Shown in pieces: positions 22,210 through 33,919 of a stretch of DNA of 64,000 nt. Position 1 is the stretch's first letter; each line of letters begins with the position of its first letter. The notes below the pieces were generated by a model. That model saw only the letters and a list, made by a program, of their open reading frames with translations. It made no database searches and was not told the DNA's origin. The stretch covers positions 4,539,501-4,603,500 of the forward strand of contig JAWHQI010000170.1 in NCBI GenBank assembly GCA_033032865.1, read 5' to 3'. Made by a program: the position numbers and the translations under genes. Source of the DNA: Dactylorhiza incarnata (lineage: Eukaryota > Streptophyta > Magnoliopsida > Asparagales > Orchidaceae).

Positions 22210-22462
22210 AAATGCAATAGGGAAAGCGTCCGGCCGGGACGTTTTAAACAAGGCGCTAGGTGGAAGGCAAACCATCATCTCCGTTATTTTCTATCGTTTT
22301 TAGTTAGGATTGTTTGTTTTATGTTTTTCTTTTTCAATTTGAGGAAAATAGGTGATGGAAGAGAGAAAATCTGCACCGGAAATCAGAAAAAAAAAAGTAT
22401 GAGAATGCAATGTGGATCGTGGTAGTAAATAATTTTAGAAAGAAATTTTCCAGAATTTAGGA
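22210..22462 (+). other. Untranslated spacer after Athila pol
   Basis: T-rich and A-rich with no gene. It contains a purine-rich GGCAAACCATCATCTCC stretch and leads into the 78-bp repeats. Confidence 0.4.
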
Positions 22463-22690
22463 TGCAACGCAAAAAATTTGCGCGTTACAACATGCTAGGC
22501 TCGGTGGTAGCTTTAATTTCTGGCGGTTTGGATTCCGCGTTGCAACGCAAAAATTTTGCCCGTCACAACCGGCTAGCCTCAGTGGTAGTTTTAAATTTTG
22601 GCAGTTCGGATTTCGTGTTGCAACGCAGGCAATTCACACGTTGCAACCGGCTAGCCTCGGTGGGAGCATATAAACGAAACGGCGGACGCC
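22463..22690 (+). repeat. Tandem repeat, three copies of a 78-bp unit inside Athila
   Basis: TGCAACGC begins at 22463, 22541 and 22619, exactly 78 bp apart; units share GGCTAGCCTCGGTGG-like cores. Related GTTGCAACGCAGAAAATT sequence occurs in both LTRs (about 15565 and 26205), so the array seems to have grown from an LTR-type motif. The 79-residue frame across it is a by-product of a period divisible by three. Confidence 0.85.
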
Positions 22691-23110
22691 GGTTCATTTG
22701 AACTGGTCGCTTGATCCTATTTTACTTAAACCGGCCGTCCTAAACCACTATTTGATGCAACAAAATAAAGCACCATCCCCGATTTCGCACTTAGGGCACG
22801 CGAGCATCGGCAGCGGCGACTTCGTGGTGGCGGGCATTGCACATCGGGGAGGCATCTTCGCGAGCAGACATCACGACGATCAGCGGCGTCCCGGCGTCGA
22901 CTTCCTCCACCAACGATATTAGGGCTGCATTGGTGCTCCTACTTCCGCGTATCGACTGCGAATCCCACAGCTCCCCGCGATCCATAAGGTAACAAATGGA
23001 GCACCGACTGTTTCCTGTACTGCTTAGCATTTTGCTATGCTTTTGGCTATGGTGTTTGCGTTTCATTAGGTCTTGATATTTATTTTCGTTCTTTTATTTT
23101 GGGTGAAGAA

Positions 23111-24349
23111 ATGTCATCGAAAGGAAAGGGGAAACGAGGAAAGGGGAAAGTCTGTGCTCACCAGGGTGATGTCCGGTTTGTAAACGATGAGGCACAAAAG
23201 CTCTGTGAAACCCTCCAATCCATACCGTTTATACATGAAAGGGGTTTCAAAATGGAGTTCAGAGGTTGGAGAATAGCTTATGAAGACCTAATCCACCAGT
23301 TAGGTTGGGAATGTTGATGCCACCCAAGAGGAGAGGCAGTTTATCAGTGGGTTTATGAGTTCTATGCTAACGCTAGGTTCACTGAGGGAGACAACATTTT
23401 AGTTCGTGGCCGCATGATAAAGTTTTCACCCAAGGCTATAAATGAAATGTTCGAATTGCACGACAATGATCTTAATCCGTATGAGGTAGTGCAGCCCACA
23501 ACTACACTGGAAGAAATCGCTACAGTAGTTTGTTATGGTATGAAGCCGGATTGGGTATTAAAATCAAAGAAGGCATTGAGGTCCCAATGTTTATCTCGTG
23601 AAGCGAAGGTGTGGTTACTGTTTATTAATGCGAGTATCTTGCCCACAAGACACGCCAACGTTGTTTCCTTCGAGCGTATCTCCCTCATTTATGGTATCCT
23701 AAAGGGAATAAAGTTTAATGTTGGCCAATTAGTGCATGATAGCATCCGGAAGAAGATAAGGGAAGACAAGGCAAAGCACCTATGGTTCCCCACATTGATT
23801 ACCGAGCTGTGCAAGATGGCAGGTGTAGAGGTAAGAGGAAGAGACGTAGTTACACAGGTGGGTCATCATATCACGGTGACGGTGATAGAGAAGAACATTA
23901 AGGTCCCGGACGAGTCTCCGAAGAAGAGAAACGAAAGAATGAAATCAGTTCTCCTGGGGCAATACACAAGGCCACCTCCCGGATCCCCGGAGTCAATCAC
24001 TCTAAATGAAGGCAACCCAGATCAGGCTAGCATTCTATTTATGCAGGATATGGAGTACATGAAGACGTACCAACGACTTGAGCATTGTTATTTTGATGCC
24101 CGACAAGATTACGTGTGTAATGTGCTTGCTCAACTCATGTACAAGGCTAAACTCCCCATGCCGGTCCCAAGTTATCCCTACTCCAATAACTTTGACAAGA
24201 GAGGCTATCTGATGACTAAAGGTCGGGAAAGGTTGGATACTGCCTATGCAGAGGATGACAGTGATGATGCCGTGTCTAATAGTGAGGATGATGATGACGA
24301 AGAACCCGAGGAGGATGAGGACGAGATGGAGGAAGATGAAAGCGAGTAG
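23111..24349 (+). pseudogene. Athila ORF downstream of pol (putative plant transposon protein domain)
   Basis: It starts at the ATG at 23111 (MSSKGKGKRGKGK) and is interrupted by TGA at 23315-23317; the same frame continues with AVYQWVYEFYANARF. The body has FYANARF..GDNILVRGRMIKFSP, a PDWVLKSKKALRSQCLSREA stretch, AKVWLLFINASILPTRH, and SLIYGILKGIKFNVGQLVHD. This pattern matches plant ORFs annotated as putative plant transposon protein. The C-terminus is strongly acidic (EDDDDEEPEEDEDEMEEDE). No signal peptide or membrane segment is seen, so an envelope role is not supported, although it sits where env would be. Its molecular function is unknown. One stop makes it a pseudogene here. Confidence 0.7.
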
Positions 24350-25952
24350 GCGGTAGCCGATTAGTTTTAATTTGAACTGGAAGGGGACATTTTGTTTCAT
24401 TTTGAATGATTTTTGTTTAATTATGTTTGTGGACAATACTTCTTTAACACTCCTGCTACAATATTGCTTGTTTTATATTCCCTGTTTACATTATAACATG
24501 CATCCCCTTAACTTTGTTGATCAAAGTGATTGGCTACTACATGTTGACTCAGTCAAGTGTCCAGGGCTAATGTTAAACACTGTCCATACAATGCTCCTTT
24601 ATTATGATTATGCTTGTGTTTGGTTCGGTGATGTTCTTTGCAGATTTACAAGCCCAGTTATACTGGATCGGGCATAAGTCGGACGACGAACTTATGGACT
24701 ATGACTTCATTGGGAGCTTGCAATTAAACATACAGAAAGATATGAGGGGAGTATTTGCTTTCCCATTGTTCTTACTTCTTGCATTGTCAGATTGTCAATT
24801 ACTTTTCTCCTCTACTTTTTCATTAATATAGTTGCTAGGGACTAGCAATGGTTTAAGTGTGGGTGTGGGTAGAGTTCAACCCCTACTGCTTGGATAAGGA
24901 CTTATTTATTTATATATGCAAACTCAATAACTCCGTCTTTGTTTTTGCAATTTAACCTATAGGACATTCTTGTTATCCAATGATAATCGAGTGGTATGGC
25001 CGGTTAATCGAACGATTTCAGCCACAGAATTTGAAATTAGTGAGATTTTTTTTTGGTAAAGCGCTCTTAAGTCTGATTTAGGCACATTTTCTTTGAAAGA
25101 GTTTACTTCAAAATCTAGCTTTTGATATGGTTTTCTAAAATATTATGGGAATGAGTGAGTAAGAACTGAGTTAGCGGTGTTGGCTGAAACATGGGTTTAT
25201 GTAGTTAAACCATTTTGACCCTCCACTACAATCTTTGTGCTTGAACTCTTTTCATGTTGATACGTATTATTCCACGCTTACCTTCTCAATATTCTTACTA
25301 GTTATGTCTTAATATATTAGCCATTTTATGGGTGTTTAATTTCAAAAAAAAAATGGCTGAGATTCATAGTGATATGGGCCTAAGTATATGTATACATACC
25401 TGGAATGATCCCTACTATGTTAGTAAATTAAAAAAAATGCATCATAGTGATATGTGGCCTAGGTATGTACACTTATACTTGGAATGATCCCTACTACGAA
25501 TTAAAAAAAAATCAATAAACCCCATAATTTTTGGTGAACTACTAAGATTACGAACTAAGGGAATGTCTTTCTGCTATCAACATTAGCCTTGAACGCTTAT
25601 CCAAGTCAATTCTACTCTCATTTGAACTACTGATCTTTGTGTAGGCTCAATCAATAATTTAGCTATTCTTATCCCTCCCTATGTTGCAGAGATCCAAAGT
25701 TAAAAGATTTTTAAGAGTAACTAATTTTAAGAAAAAGCACACAAAACACTTATGACTTTATTTGAGCTTTACCTTTCATTCGAGCTAATGGATTTGTGAA
25801 TGATTGAATTCGTGTTGATTTATAGGCTTATCAATTGAGTAAAGAGGATTTCATTAATATGCCTTAGTTAAATTGTTGTTAAGGATGTGTGATTATCTGA
25901 GTTTGCACAATTTCATCAGTTCTTTATTCAAGTTTTGAATTGATTATTTCGT
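24350..25952 (+). other. Long 3' untranslated region of Athila with an extra polypurine-like block
   Basis: No gene. TTGCTAGGGACTAGCAATGG followed by TTTAAGTGTGGGTGTGGG at about 24832-24868 closely resembles the sequence immediately before the 3' LTR (TTGCTAGGGACTAGCAATTG followed by ACTAAGTGTGGGGGG). A pair of related segments (ATCATAGTGATATG.GGCCTA.GTAT and TGGAATGATCCCTACTA) at about 25358-25425 and 25440-25500 is a local duplication. Confidence 0.6.
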
Positions 25953-25986
25953 TGCTAGGGACTAGCAATTGACTAAGTGTGGGGGG
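25953..25986 (+). other. Polypurine tract of Athila
   Basis: AAGTGTGGGGGG directly precedes the TG of the 3' LTR at 25987. The inverted motif TTGCTAGGGACTAGCAA just upstream is a perfect small palindrome around GGG. Confidence 0.8.
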
Positions 25987-26439
25987 TGATAACTTCTCAA
26001 AAGGAAGTTATTTCTCTACTTAATTTGTTCTAGTTTTCATTAAAAAGAGGAAAATAATCCCCAATTATAGAAAATATGTTTAAATATCTTATTAATCCAT
26101 ATTGGACTGATTTCGGTCATTTTCCGTGGTTTTCTATCTAGATTGTTTAAAGGATTCAAGTCGGGGAAGCACCTGATCATTTATTGCTGATGCAGAAAAT
26201 AGGTTGCAACGCAGAAAATTAGCAGGTTATAACGTGGCGACGAAATTCAGATTTTGAATTTTAAAAGAGGCGCCTAAATAAAATTCCAAATGAGGCATCC
26301 CTTCAGTTTTGGAAAGGGAGTTATGCGGACGAAAATACTGGGAGGAGAGGGGATATATTCTGGAGAAAAAGGAGAAACTAGGGGGGCTTTCTCTGGGAAA
26401 AATTCGGCTAGGGCTTGGAGCAAGGAGGCTTGAACCATC
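25987..26439 (+). repeat. 3' LTR of Athila, left part
   Basis: It matches 15346-15795 closely. It is broken after CTTGAACCATC by the SIRE element; CCATC at 26435-26439 is the duplicated target. Confidence 0.95.
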
Positions 26440-27851
26440 TGTTGGGTATTGTATCCACAATAGTCCTGATTTGAAGAAGTCCCCTTCAAACTAAGACGAA
26501 TTGTAATTGTATTTGATTATGCACTTTAGCTGTGATGTGACAGGTTATTCCACTCTAAGTACAAACCAATGTCAGGTTTCAATGAGTCGTCAAACACAGG
26601 CCTGTGCAATGTAATCCCTCATTGTATAGACCAAAGTGTTGGCTCATGTGAAATCTCTCTATTGGGATGTACTTCATTTACAAAGTGCTAGAGAAGAAGG
26701 ACTCGAGCTGATGATGGAATCATTTGAGAAAGGAAAATAACTTAAGTAAAATTCGATTATATCATTTAGAACATATAGTCGAACTCGACTATATGGTTTG
26801 AATGGATATAACCGAATTCGGCTAATCCTTGTCCGAAAGGTTTATTTTTCTAAGTAAAAGAATAGTCGAATTCGATTAATGTAATTCAGTGATTCTGTTT
26901 AGTCGAATCCCTAGAACTGCCGAATTCGACTATATGGTTTAACCGAATAAATTCGGTTAATGCCATTCGGTTAATCCATTTCGCCGAATCGGTCTGCAGG
27001 TATTTTCCGGTTCAATTCGACAATGTATTCTTTAGGGCATTCCCCATGTACAGTACACGTGGAGCTAGATCCCTAATTCGCGCTTATGACTGTTGGAAGA
27101 AGACTCTATAAATACCTAAGGATTATTTCTAAATAACCCAAAAAAAATCGTGAATTGAAAAAGAAATCGCAAATTACTACTGACGGCCGACTGTTCTCAC
27201 GCAAGTGTTTCGTCTCCGACAAAGCCAGCAATTCGTGATTCGTCTTCTAAAGATTCAATCGACAAGATCAAGATCCAATTAGCTCTCATCTTCTATTGAT
27301 CAAGTCGATTCAAGTTCTCAGATCTAGCTTCAAACTGTCTTCAAGATTTCTTCATTCTTCATTTTCAAAGAACTGAAGTTTATTGCTAAGAAGAAGAAAT
27401 CTATCTCTCAAGATCTGAAGAAGAACTTCATCAGAAGTTTAAGAAGATTGTTTTTCAATTTACTGTGTTGTTGTAAGAACCATATCTTAAATCTTGTAGG
27501 AAGCTTGCTTCCGAGTTATTGTGTAGATCCTTGTTTAAGGATCGAGTTGTAGGAGTTGTTTTACTCCGAGTTGTAGGAGTGGTGTACTCCGAGTTGTAGG
27601 AGTTTTGACTCCGAGGTGTAAGATTATTTTTAATCTGAGATTGGTGAAGTAGCCGATTCTAGCCTCGAAGTGCTAGATAGGCGAGACGGAAAAGAGGACT
27701 ACCCACATCGGGGAACCTCTATAAAATTCTTGTGTCTGTGCTGTGCTTTATTGTGTGCATTTCTGTGTTATATTTTAATTCCGCGTAAAGACATGGAATC
27801 CACCTATTCACCCCCCCTCTAGGTGATTTAGGCCGCAACTAGATACTTTCA
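26440..27851 (+). repeat. 5' LTR of the SIRE-type element
   Basis: It runs from TGTTGGGTATTG to CTTTCA. The U3-like part (26740-27030) is packed with GAATTCG-type motifs (CGAATTCGACTA, CCGAATTCGGCTAAT), followed by a G-box and a TATA box. Downstream, GAGTTGTAGGAGT with CTCC spacers repeats about every 24 bp (27544-27615). Confidence 0.95.
27057..27114 (+). promoter_or_regulatory. LTR core promoter: G-box and TATA box
   Basis: CACGTG (27057-27062) is a plant G-box; TCTATAAATA (27105-27114) lies 43 bp downstream. Both are conserved in the 3' LTR (TATA at 37251-37260). They probably drive the genomic RNA of the element. Confidence 0.7.
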
Positions 27852-27853
27852 AT

Positions 27854-27865
27854 TGGTATCAGAGC
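27854..27865 (+). other. Primer-binding site of the SIRE-type element
   Basis: TGGTATCAGAGC, complementary to initiator tRNA-Met, two bases after the 5' LTR. Confidence 0.95.
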
Positions 27866-27928
27866 GAGGTTGTTCGCAAAAGGCTAACACCTTGAACTAG
27901 ATCTCCTAATCTAGTCGCTTGATCAAGC

Positions 27929-30230
27929 ATGTCTGGAATGGAAAGATCAAAGGATTCTGTCAAGTTGCCAGTTTGCACCAAAGAGAATTTCCCCATGTGG
28001 AAGGAAAGAGTTAGATTCTACATGGAGGCCGCTGATCCAAGGATTTTTCAAATAGTGGAAGAAGGTCCACATGTTCCTACAAAGCCATCTTCAATAAACT
28101 CTACAATCATGATTCCGAAGAAAATGTTAGAACTTACTAAAGATGAGATCGCTCTTGTCGCTCTAGACAAGAAGGCAAAAAATATCATAGCCGGTGCAGT
28201 GGATGACTCGATGCTGCAAAATCTGATTCACTGCAAATCTGCCAAAGAGATGTGGGATTCTCTAGTTGTTCTGATGGAAGGTACTGAAGAAGTGAGGGAT
28301 GACCAAAGATCGTTGTTGAACCAAGAATACGAAGCTTTCAAGCAAGATCCAAGAGACTCCATTTCTGAAACCTATGAGAAGTTCTTTAAGATCGTAAATG
28401 GTCTTAGGAACTATGACCGTGAATTTTCTGTTGGCGAACTGAACGATAAGTTCTTGAGATCCCTGACGAAAGAATGGGATACCAAGGCCATTGCAATCAG
28501 AGAATTCGGCAAGTTGACCACTATGGAGCCGCAAATCTTATTCGGAAAACTTTTGTCACATGAGCTCAAGCTCAGCATCAGGAAAGCTGAGGAAGAAGGC
28601 AACAGGACCTCCGGGAAGGAAAGATCCATGGCACTGAAAGCTGAAGGATCAAAGAAAAGCAAAGTCAAGGCATCCATAAGAACTCCTTTATCAGAAGAGG
28701 ATGATGAGTCTACAAGCTGCTCGTCAAACTCTGACATGTCTGACGGAGAATTCTCACTTCTCTCCAAGCAATTCAAAAGACTTATGAATAAAAGAAAGCA
28801 GAAAAGAGGCCAATCTTCTGCTTCAGATCACAGAAGATCAAGACGCGATGGTGATCATCACAAGAAGGACTACAATAATGACAAGTATAAATCTAAACCG
28901 AGCAAACATGATTCTACTGACATTATTTGATATTGCTGCAATAAGCCAGGACATGTAATTGCCGAGTGTCCATATAAGAAGAAGGAAGGATCGAAGAAGG
29001 AAGAAAAGAGATCCTTCAAAAGAAAGAAGAAGGAAAAGAGCTTCCTCGCTAAAAAGGCCAAGACTCTGAGCGACAGCGACACTGATGCGTCAAGCTCAGA
29101 AGAAGAAGCCTACTTTGGGCTTATGGCACAATCAGATGAAGAAGTAGGCGACTCCTCTTATAAGGGGAAGGTAAACTCTCATACTCCTCTTTCCGCTTCT
29201 GAATGCGAGACTGCATCCGTTGCAAATTACGACTACTCATCAGAGGAGGATTCAGATTTAATGACTCAGTACAAAGCCCTTGTGAAGGGATTTGACAAAT
29301 GCCGCAAGGTTGTCAGATCCAAGTCAAAAGAAATTGAATCTCTCAAGACGGTGGAACTAACTTTGAGGGAGGAAATTGAACTATTAACTCTTCTCAAAGA
29401 TGAAATCCAACTCTTGAAAGATGAACTGAAAAGCTCCACTGAGTTGCTGAATCTTAAGGAGAAAACTATAAATGAACTAGAAGATAAGTTGAAGGTAGAA
29501 AGAAAGCTCGTAGAAAGCTTCTCGAAGCCTAAGACTATTCTTCCACTCATTGATAGGTTTTCTGCTCCTGCGAAGGGTAGTGGCATTGGTCATGAGGCTG
29601 AAACTAGTAAGGCTGCTGAGAAAAGAGCCATGAAAGGAAAAGGAACTGGAAATCAAAGTCAACCTTCATTCAGGAAGGTAGTTTTTCCGACAAATCCATT
29701 CGACCTTGACTCATCCTATGGTCACTTTGCTAGACCAACACATGTTGAATCTAGCAACAGATATCAAGGATGGACCAGACCCCGGAACTTTGATGTGTCT
29801 CCATTCAAAGCTCCTCATGAAGAAGTAATCCTCAAGGATCACGGTCCATTTGTTCACGGATCAGCTGCTAAGAAGGCCCCAAAGATCAAAACGATTGCAC
29901 CCAAATCTGTTGAGAAGAAGTTGGAGCCATGTGTGCTGTCACCATAAGGCCCCTACTTCTAAGAGAGCTCCTTATAAGAAAGCTACTCATGTTGCACCTC
30001 CCGTTCAAAAAGTAAAACAGGAGACAAAGAGAAGGTACAATCGGTTCGATTGTTGGTGTTGTGGCAAAGTTGGTCTATTCGCCATTGATTGCTTGTTTAA
30101 TTATAGTTATGTTAAGACCCCACGAGGTAACAATGCAAGAGTGACTCCTCGCAGTGTTAACACTCCAAATGGCGGTCATCTGACAAGAAGCCAAGGACCC
30201 AAATCTGTTTGGGTTCCTAAGGGCAATTGA
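27929..30230 (+). pseudogene. SIRE gag, both zinc knuckles damaged
   Basis: It starts at the ATG at 27929 (MSGMERSKDSVKLP). The copia gag core is intact: FPMWKERVRFYMEA, CKSAKEMWDSLVVLMEG and YEKFFKIVNGLRNYD. A TGA at 28928-28930 occupies the place of the first Cys of a CCHC knuckle (continuing YCCNKPGHVIAEC). The same frame continues through a Ser/Glu-rich part and a long coiled coil (KSKEIESLKTVELTLREEIE, about 29300-29520) to TAA at 29945-29947. In another frame a second knuckle follows near 30047-30090 (CWCCGKVGLFAIDC) in which the expected His is Leu. SIRE/Maximus gags are known for such length and a C-terminal coiled coil. Confidence 0.9.
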
Positions 30231-30249
30231 TTATTGATTGCAGGTATGT

Positions 30250-33200
30250 CCAAAGGCCAATTCAAATCCAATATGGTACTTGGACAGTGGATGTTCTCGG
30301 CACATGACCGGAACAAGAAGTTTATTACAAGAGTATACCCCTGTGAAAGATGGACCAAAAGTTATTTTTGGCGGATCTGATCGGGGAATCACGAAAGGCT
30401 ACGGTATGATTACCAACGGTATAGTCTCTTTCACAGATGTAGCTTACGTTAAAGGATTACAACGTAATCTCATTAGCATAAGTCAACTATGTGACAAAGG
30501 CTATATGGTTGAGTTCTACAAGGACAAGTGCTGGATAAAGTCTTCTGATACGTCAGAAACTATTTTAACAGGCACTCGGAGTAGAAATATTTTCTGCTTA
30601 AATTTCCTTTGTTTAGACTCTTCTACACCAGTGTGTCTTTTAACAAAAGATAGTGCATCTCTTTGTGACCAGTGGCACAAGAGACTAGCACATATTAATT
30701 TCAAAACTATAAGTATGTTATTTTCTCACAATTTAGTTCGTGATGCTCCAGATGTTAAGTGCATTAAAGAAAGACCGTGTCATGCATGCCAAATGGGTAA
30801 GCAGACTCGGGCTACCTTTAAAAGCATTATTGGCAAAGATTCTACCAGATGCTTATATCTGCTCCATATGGACTTGTTTGGTCCCATGCCAATCCGAAGT
30901 TTAGGAGGTAAGTCTTATACGTTGGTTATTGTTGATGACTACTCACATTTTGCTTGGGTATTCTTTCTGAAACACAAGTCAGACACATTTGCTTCTTTCA
31001 CCACATTCGTCAAGCAAATCCAGAATGAGTTGGAATGTTCTGTGGTCAAAATCAGAAGTGACCATGGTACAAAATTCAAGTCTGGAGCTATGACCGAATT
31101 TTGTGAAAGCCTAGGTATCTTTCATGAATTTTCCTCTCCCCGTACTCCACAACAAAATGGAGTAGCTGAGAGAAAGAATAGAACACTCATAGAGGCTTGC
31201 AGAATAATGTTGAGTGACTCTTCACTACCAGAATACTTCTGGGCTGAAGGCATCAACACTGCTTGCCACGTGCAAAACAGAGCACTGATCAACAAGAATC
31301 ATCATAAGACTCCTTATGAACTTCTGAAGGGAAAGAAACCAACCCTGTCTTATTTTAGAATTTTTGGTAGTAAATGCTTCGTACTTAATAACGAGAAATA
31401 TTACAAAACTAAATTTAGTGAAAAATGTTTTGAAGGTATTTTTGTAGGTTATAGTAGCCATAGTAAGGCATATAGGATTTTCAACACGAAAACCCTGGTT
31501 GTAGAAGAAACTTATAATGTTATATTTGATGAGACGAGTATGCTTCAAAGCAGCTCTTCTAGTGTCTTTGTTGAAGATGCAGATGCAAGGTTCAAGGAAC
31601 TAAACTTAGAAGAAGTTGTAAAGGAAGACGTTCCAAAGTCTATTGAAGTAAATATTTCGTCTACATGTGAGGAAGATGAACCTCAAGAAGATGAAGATGT
31701 ACCTGAAGTGCAGGAACCTCATGGTCATCTAAATGCTGGAATGATCAGACATTTAAGGGACCATCCTGCTGAGCAAATTATTGGAGATACCCATGTCAGT
31801 GTAAGAATAAGTAGAGGTACAGCTAATGAAGTTTTGTATTTAAGCTTTCTATCATAGGTTGAGCCAAAGAAATTCGATGAAGCAAAGAACGATGCTTCAT
31901 GGATCATCGCAATGCAAGAGGAACTCAATTAGTTTAAGAGATGCAAAGTGTAGAAGCTTGTACCTAGACCCAAAGGACAGAATGTCATCAGAACAAAATG
32001 GGTATTCAGAAACAAGCTGGACGAAGATGGTGTGATCATCAAGAACAAGGCCAGACTTGTTGCTCAAGGGTACAGACAAGAAGAAGGGATCGACTTCGAT
32101 CAAACATTTGCTCCCGTGGCAAGGCTCGAAGCGATTCGGTTGTTTCTAGCGTATGCTGCTCACAAAGGATTTAAGGTCTATCAAATGGACGTGAAGCCAG
32201 CCTTCCTTAATGGTGATATAAAGGAAGAAGTATACGTAGAACAACCCCCAGGTTTCGTTGACTCCTCTTTTCCTGATTATGTCTATTTCTTACGAAAAGC
32301 TTTATATGGTCTCAAGCAAGCTCCCCGTGCTTGGTATGAGACGCTGTCTAGCTTCCTTCTTGAAAACAAATTCACAAGAGGAAAGATAGACAAGACATTA
32401 TTTCTTAGGGAAGTAAAAGGCAAGATTCTGCTAGTGCAAATCTATGTCGACGACATCATCTTTGGATCTACCGATGATAACCTCTGCAAAAAGTTCTCTA
32501 ACTTGATGCAAGGGAAATTTGAAATGAGCAGTATGGGAGAGCTGAAGTATTTCTTAGGACTTCAGGTAAAGCAATCAGAGGATGAAATTTTCATCTCTCA
32601 GACGAAGTTTACCAAAGAGTTAATTAAGAAATTCGGAATGGAGAATGCAACCTCTATGAGGACTCCAATGGGTTCAACTATGTCTCTAGACAAGGATGAG
32701 AAAGGGAAACCTTTTGATGAAACCAAGTTTAGAAGCATAGTTGGATTCTTGCTCTACCTTACTGCGAGTAGACCGGATATAATGTTCTCAACATGTGTTT
32801 GTGCTAGATTTCAGGTGAACATTAAGGAATCTCACTACTCCGCTGCAAAGAGGATTTTGAGATACCTTAAAGGCACACCAAATCTTGGCTTATGGTACCC
32901 AAGAAGTAATGATTTTGAGCTAACAGGTTTTTCAAATGCTGATTTTGCAGGAAGCAAAGACGACAAGAAAAGTACTTCAGGAACGGGCCAATTCTTAGGA
33001 AAACAGCTTATCTCCTGGAGTAGCAAGAAACAGAATTGTGTTGCTATTTCAACCGCTGAATCGGAGTATATCTCCGCAGGCAGTTGTTGTGCACAATTGC
33101 TGTGGATAAGAAACCAACTTGAAGACTACAATTTGAAGCTTAAGGAAATTCCTATGTACTGTGATTCCTCAAGCGCTATTGCAATTGCCAATAATCCGGT

Positions 33201-33390
33201 GTCTCACAGCAGGACGAAGCACATTGAGATCCGTTACCACTTCATCCGGGAGCATGTGGAGCACAAGGACATTGATCTTAGCTATGTCCCGACGGATCGG
33301 CAAATTGCAGACATATCCACAAAGCCGCTCGACGAATCAAAGTTCAACTATTTCAAAATGGAGCTTGGTATGTTAAACAAAGAATCTTAG
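30250..33390 (+). pseudogene. SIRE pol: protease, integrase, RT, RNase H, three stops in the linker
   Basis: The protease active site is WYLDSGCSRHMTG (near 30275), followed by GLQRNLISISQLCDKGY. The integrase has WHKRLAHINF, a CHACQMGKQTR finger and catalytic residues in HMDLFGPM, IRSDHGTKF and VAERKNRTLIEA. TAG codons at 31855, 31930 and 31951 lie in one frame in the linker between integrase and RT; Gln, Gln and Trp fit the neighbouring family sequence, so all three are transition-type changes. RT runs from about 31980 to 32700 with [26 protein letters not shown] and intact YVDD (32443-32454). RNase H follows ([34 protein letters not shown]) and ends at 33390. Without the stops this would be a complete copia polyprotein. 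Confidence 0.95.
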
Positions 33391-33439
33391 AAACAAGCTC
33401 AGAAAATCAGAAAATTCCTTCTCCCAGAAGACAGAGATT

Positions 33440-33712
33440 TGAATAGTCGAATTTTTCAGAAGATATCATTGAATTGCATTCGACTATACCATTTAGTCGA
33501 ATTCGGCGATTTCAATTAATCGAATTCGGCTAATCGAACCCCTTTACCCGAATTCGGCGAATCCTATTAATCGAATTCGACTAATCCCAATAGCCGAATG
33601 ACGAATCTTCCGAAATTCAAATTTCCTTCTTATCATTTACTGGAATTCGAAGAGACACGATTCAAAATATCAGGTACGCGCTCACTCTCCTAATTTCCAA
33701 CTCTATATAAAT
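33440..33712 (+). promoter_or_regulatory. Probable internal promoter for the SIRE third ORF
   Basis: Between pol and the third ORF, about seven EcoRI-like motifs (TCGAATTCGGCTAATCG, CCGAATTCGGCGAATCC, TCGAATTCGACTAATCC) cluster at 33440-33600. Elsewhere in the element this motif family is dense only in the LTR U3. A TATA box, CTATATAAAT, lies at 33703-33712. The arrangement (motif cluster, then TATA about 100 bp later) copies that of the LTR at 26750-27114. After the TATA region the next ATG beyond the one at 33711 is at 33920, in frame with the ORF. Promoter activity is inferred. Confidence 0.55.
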
Positions 33713-33919
33713 GCTTCTTAAAAGAGAAATCCGAACGCATCGTACTCCCAAATTCATCCGTCGCTTCACTTCCGACTCCGATCTTCCTTCGTGCGATTCC
33801 TCTGCCGATTCGTCTCCCTCGATCGATTCTTCTCCAAAATTCCGTTCGCAATATCTAAGAAGCAGTCGAGCAAGTTGCTCTCCGGCAGTGAGCTCGTAAG
33901 AACTGGGTTCGACAGTTCG

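Noticed and set aside
22462..22701. 79-residue ORF in the Athila 3' region
   Set aside because: Explained by three copies of a 78-bp unit.
33711..33899. 62-residue ORF starting at 33711
   Set aside because: Its ATG overlaps the TATA box and it is in another frame from the real third ORF.
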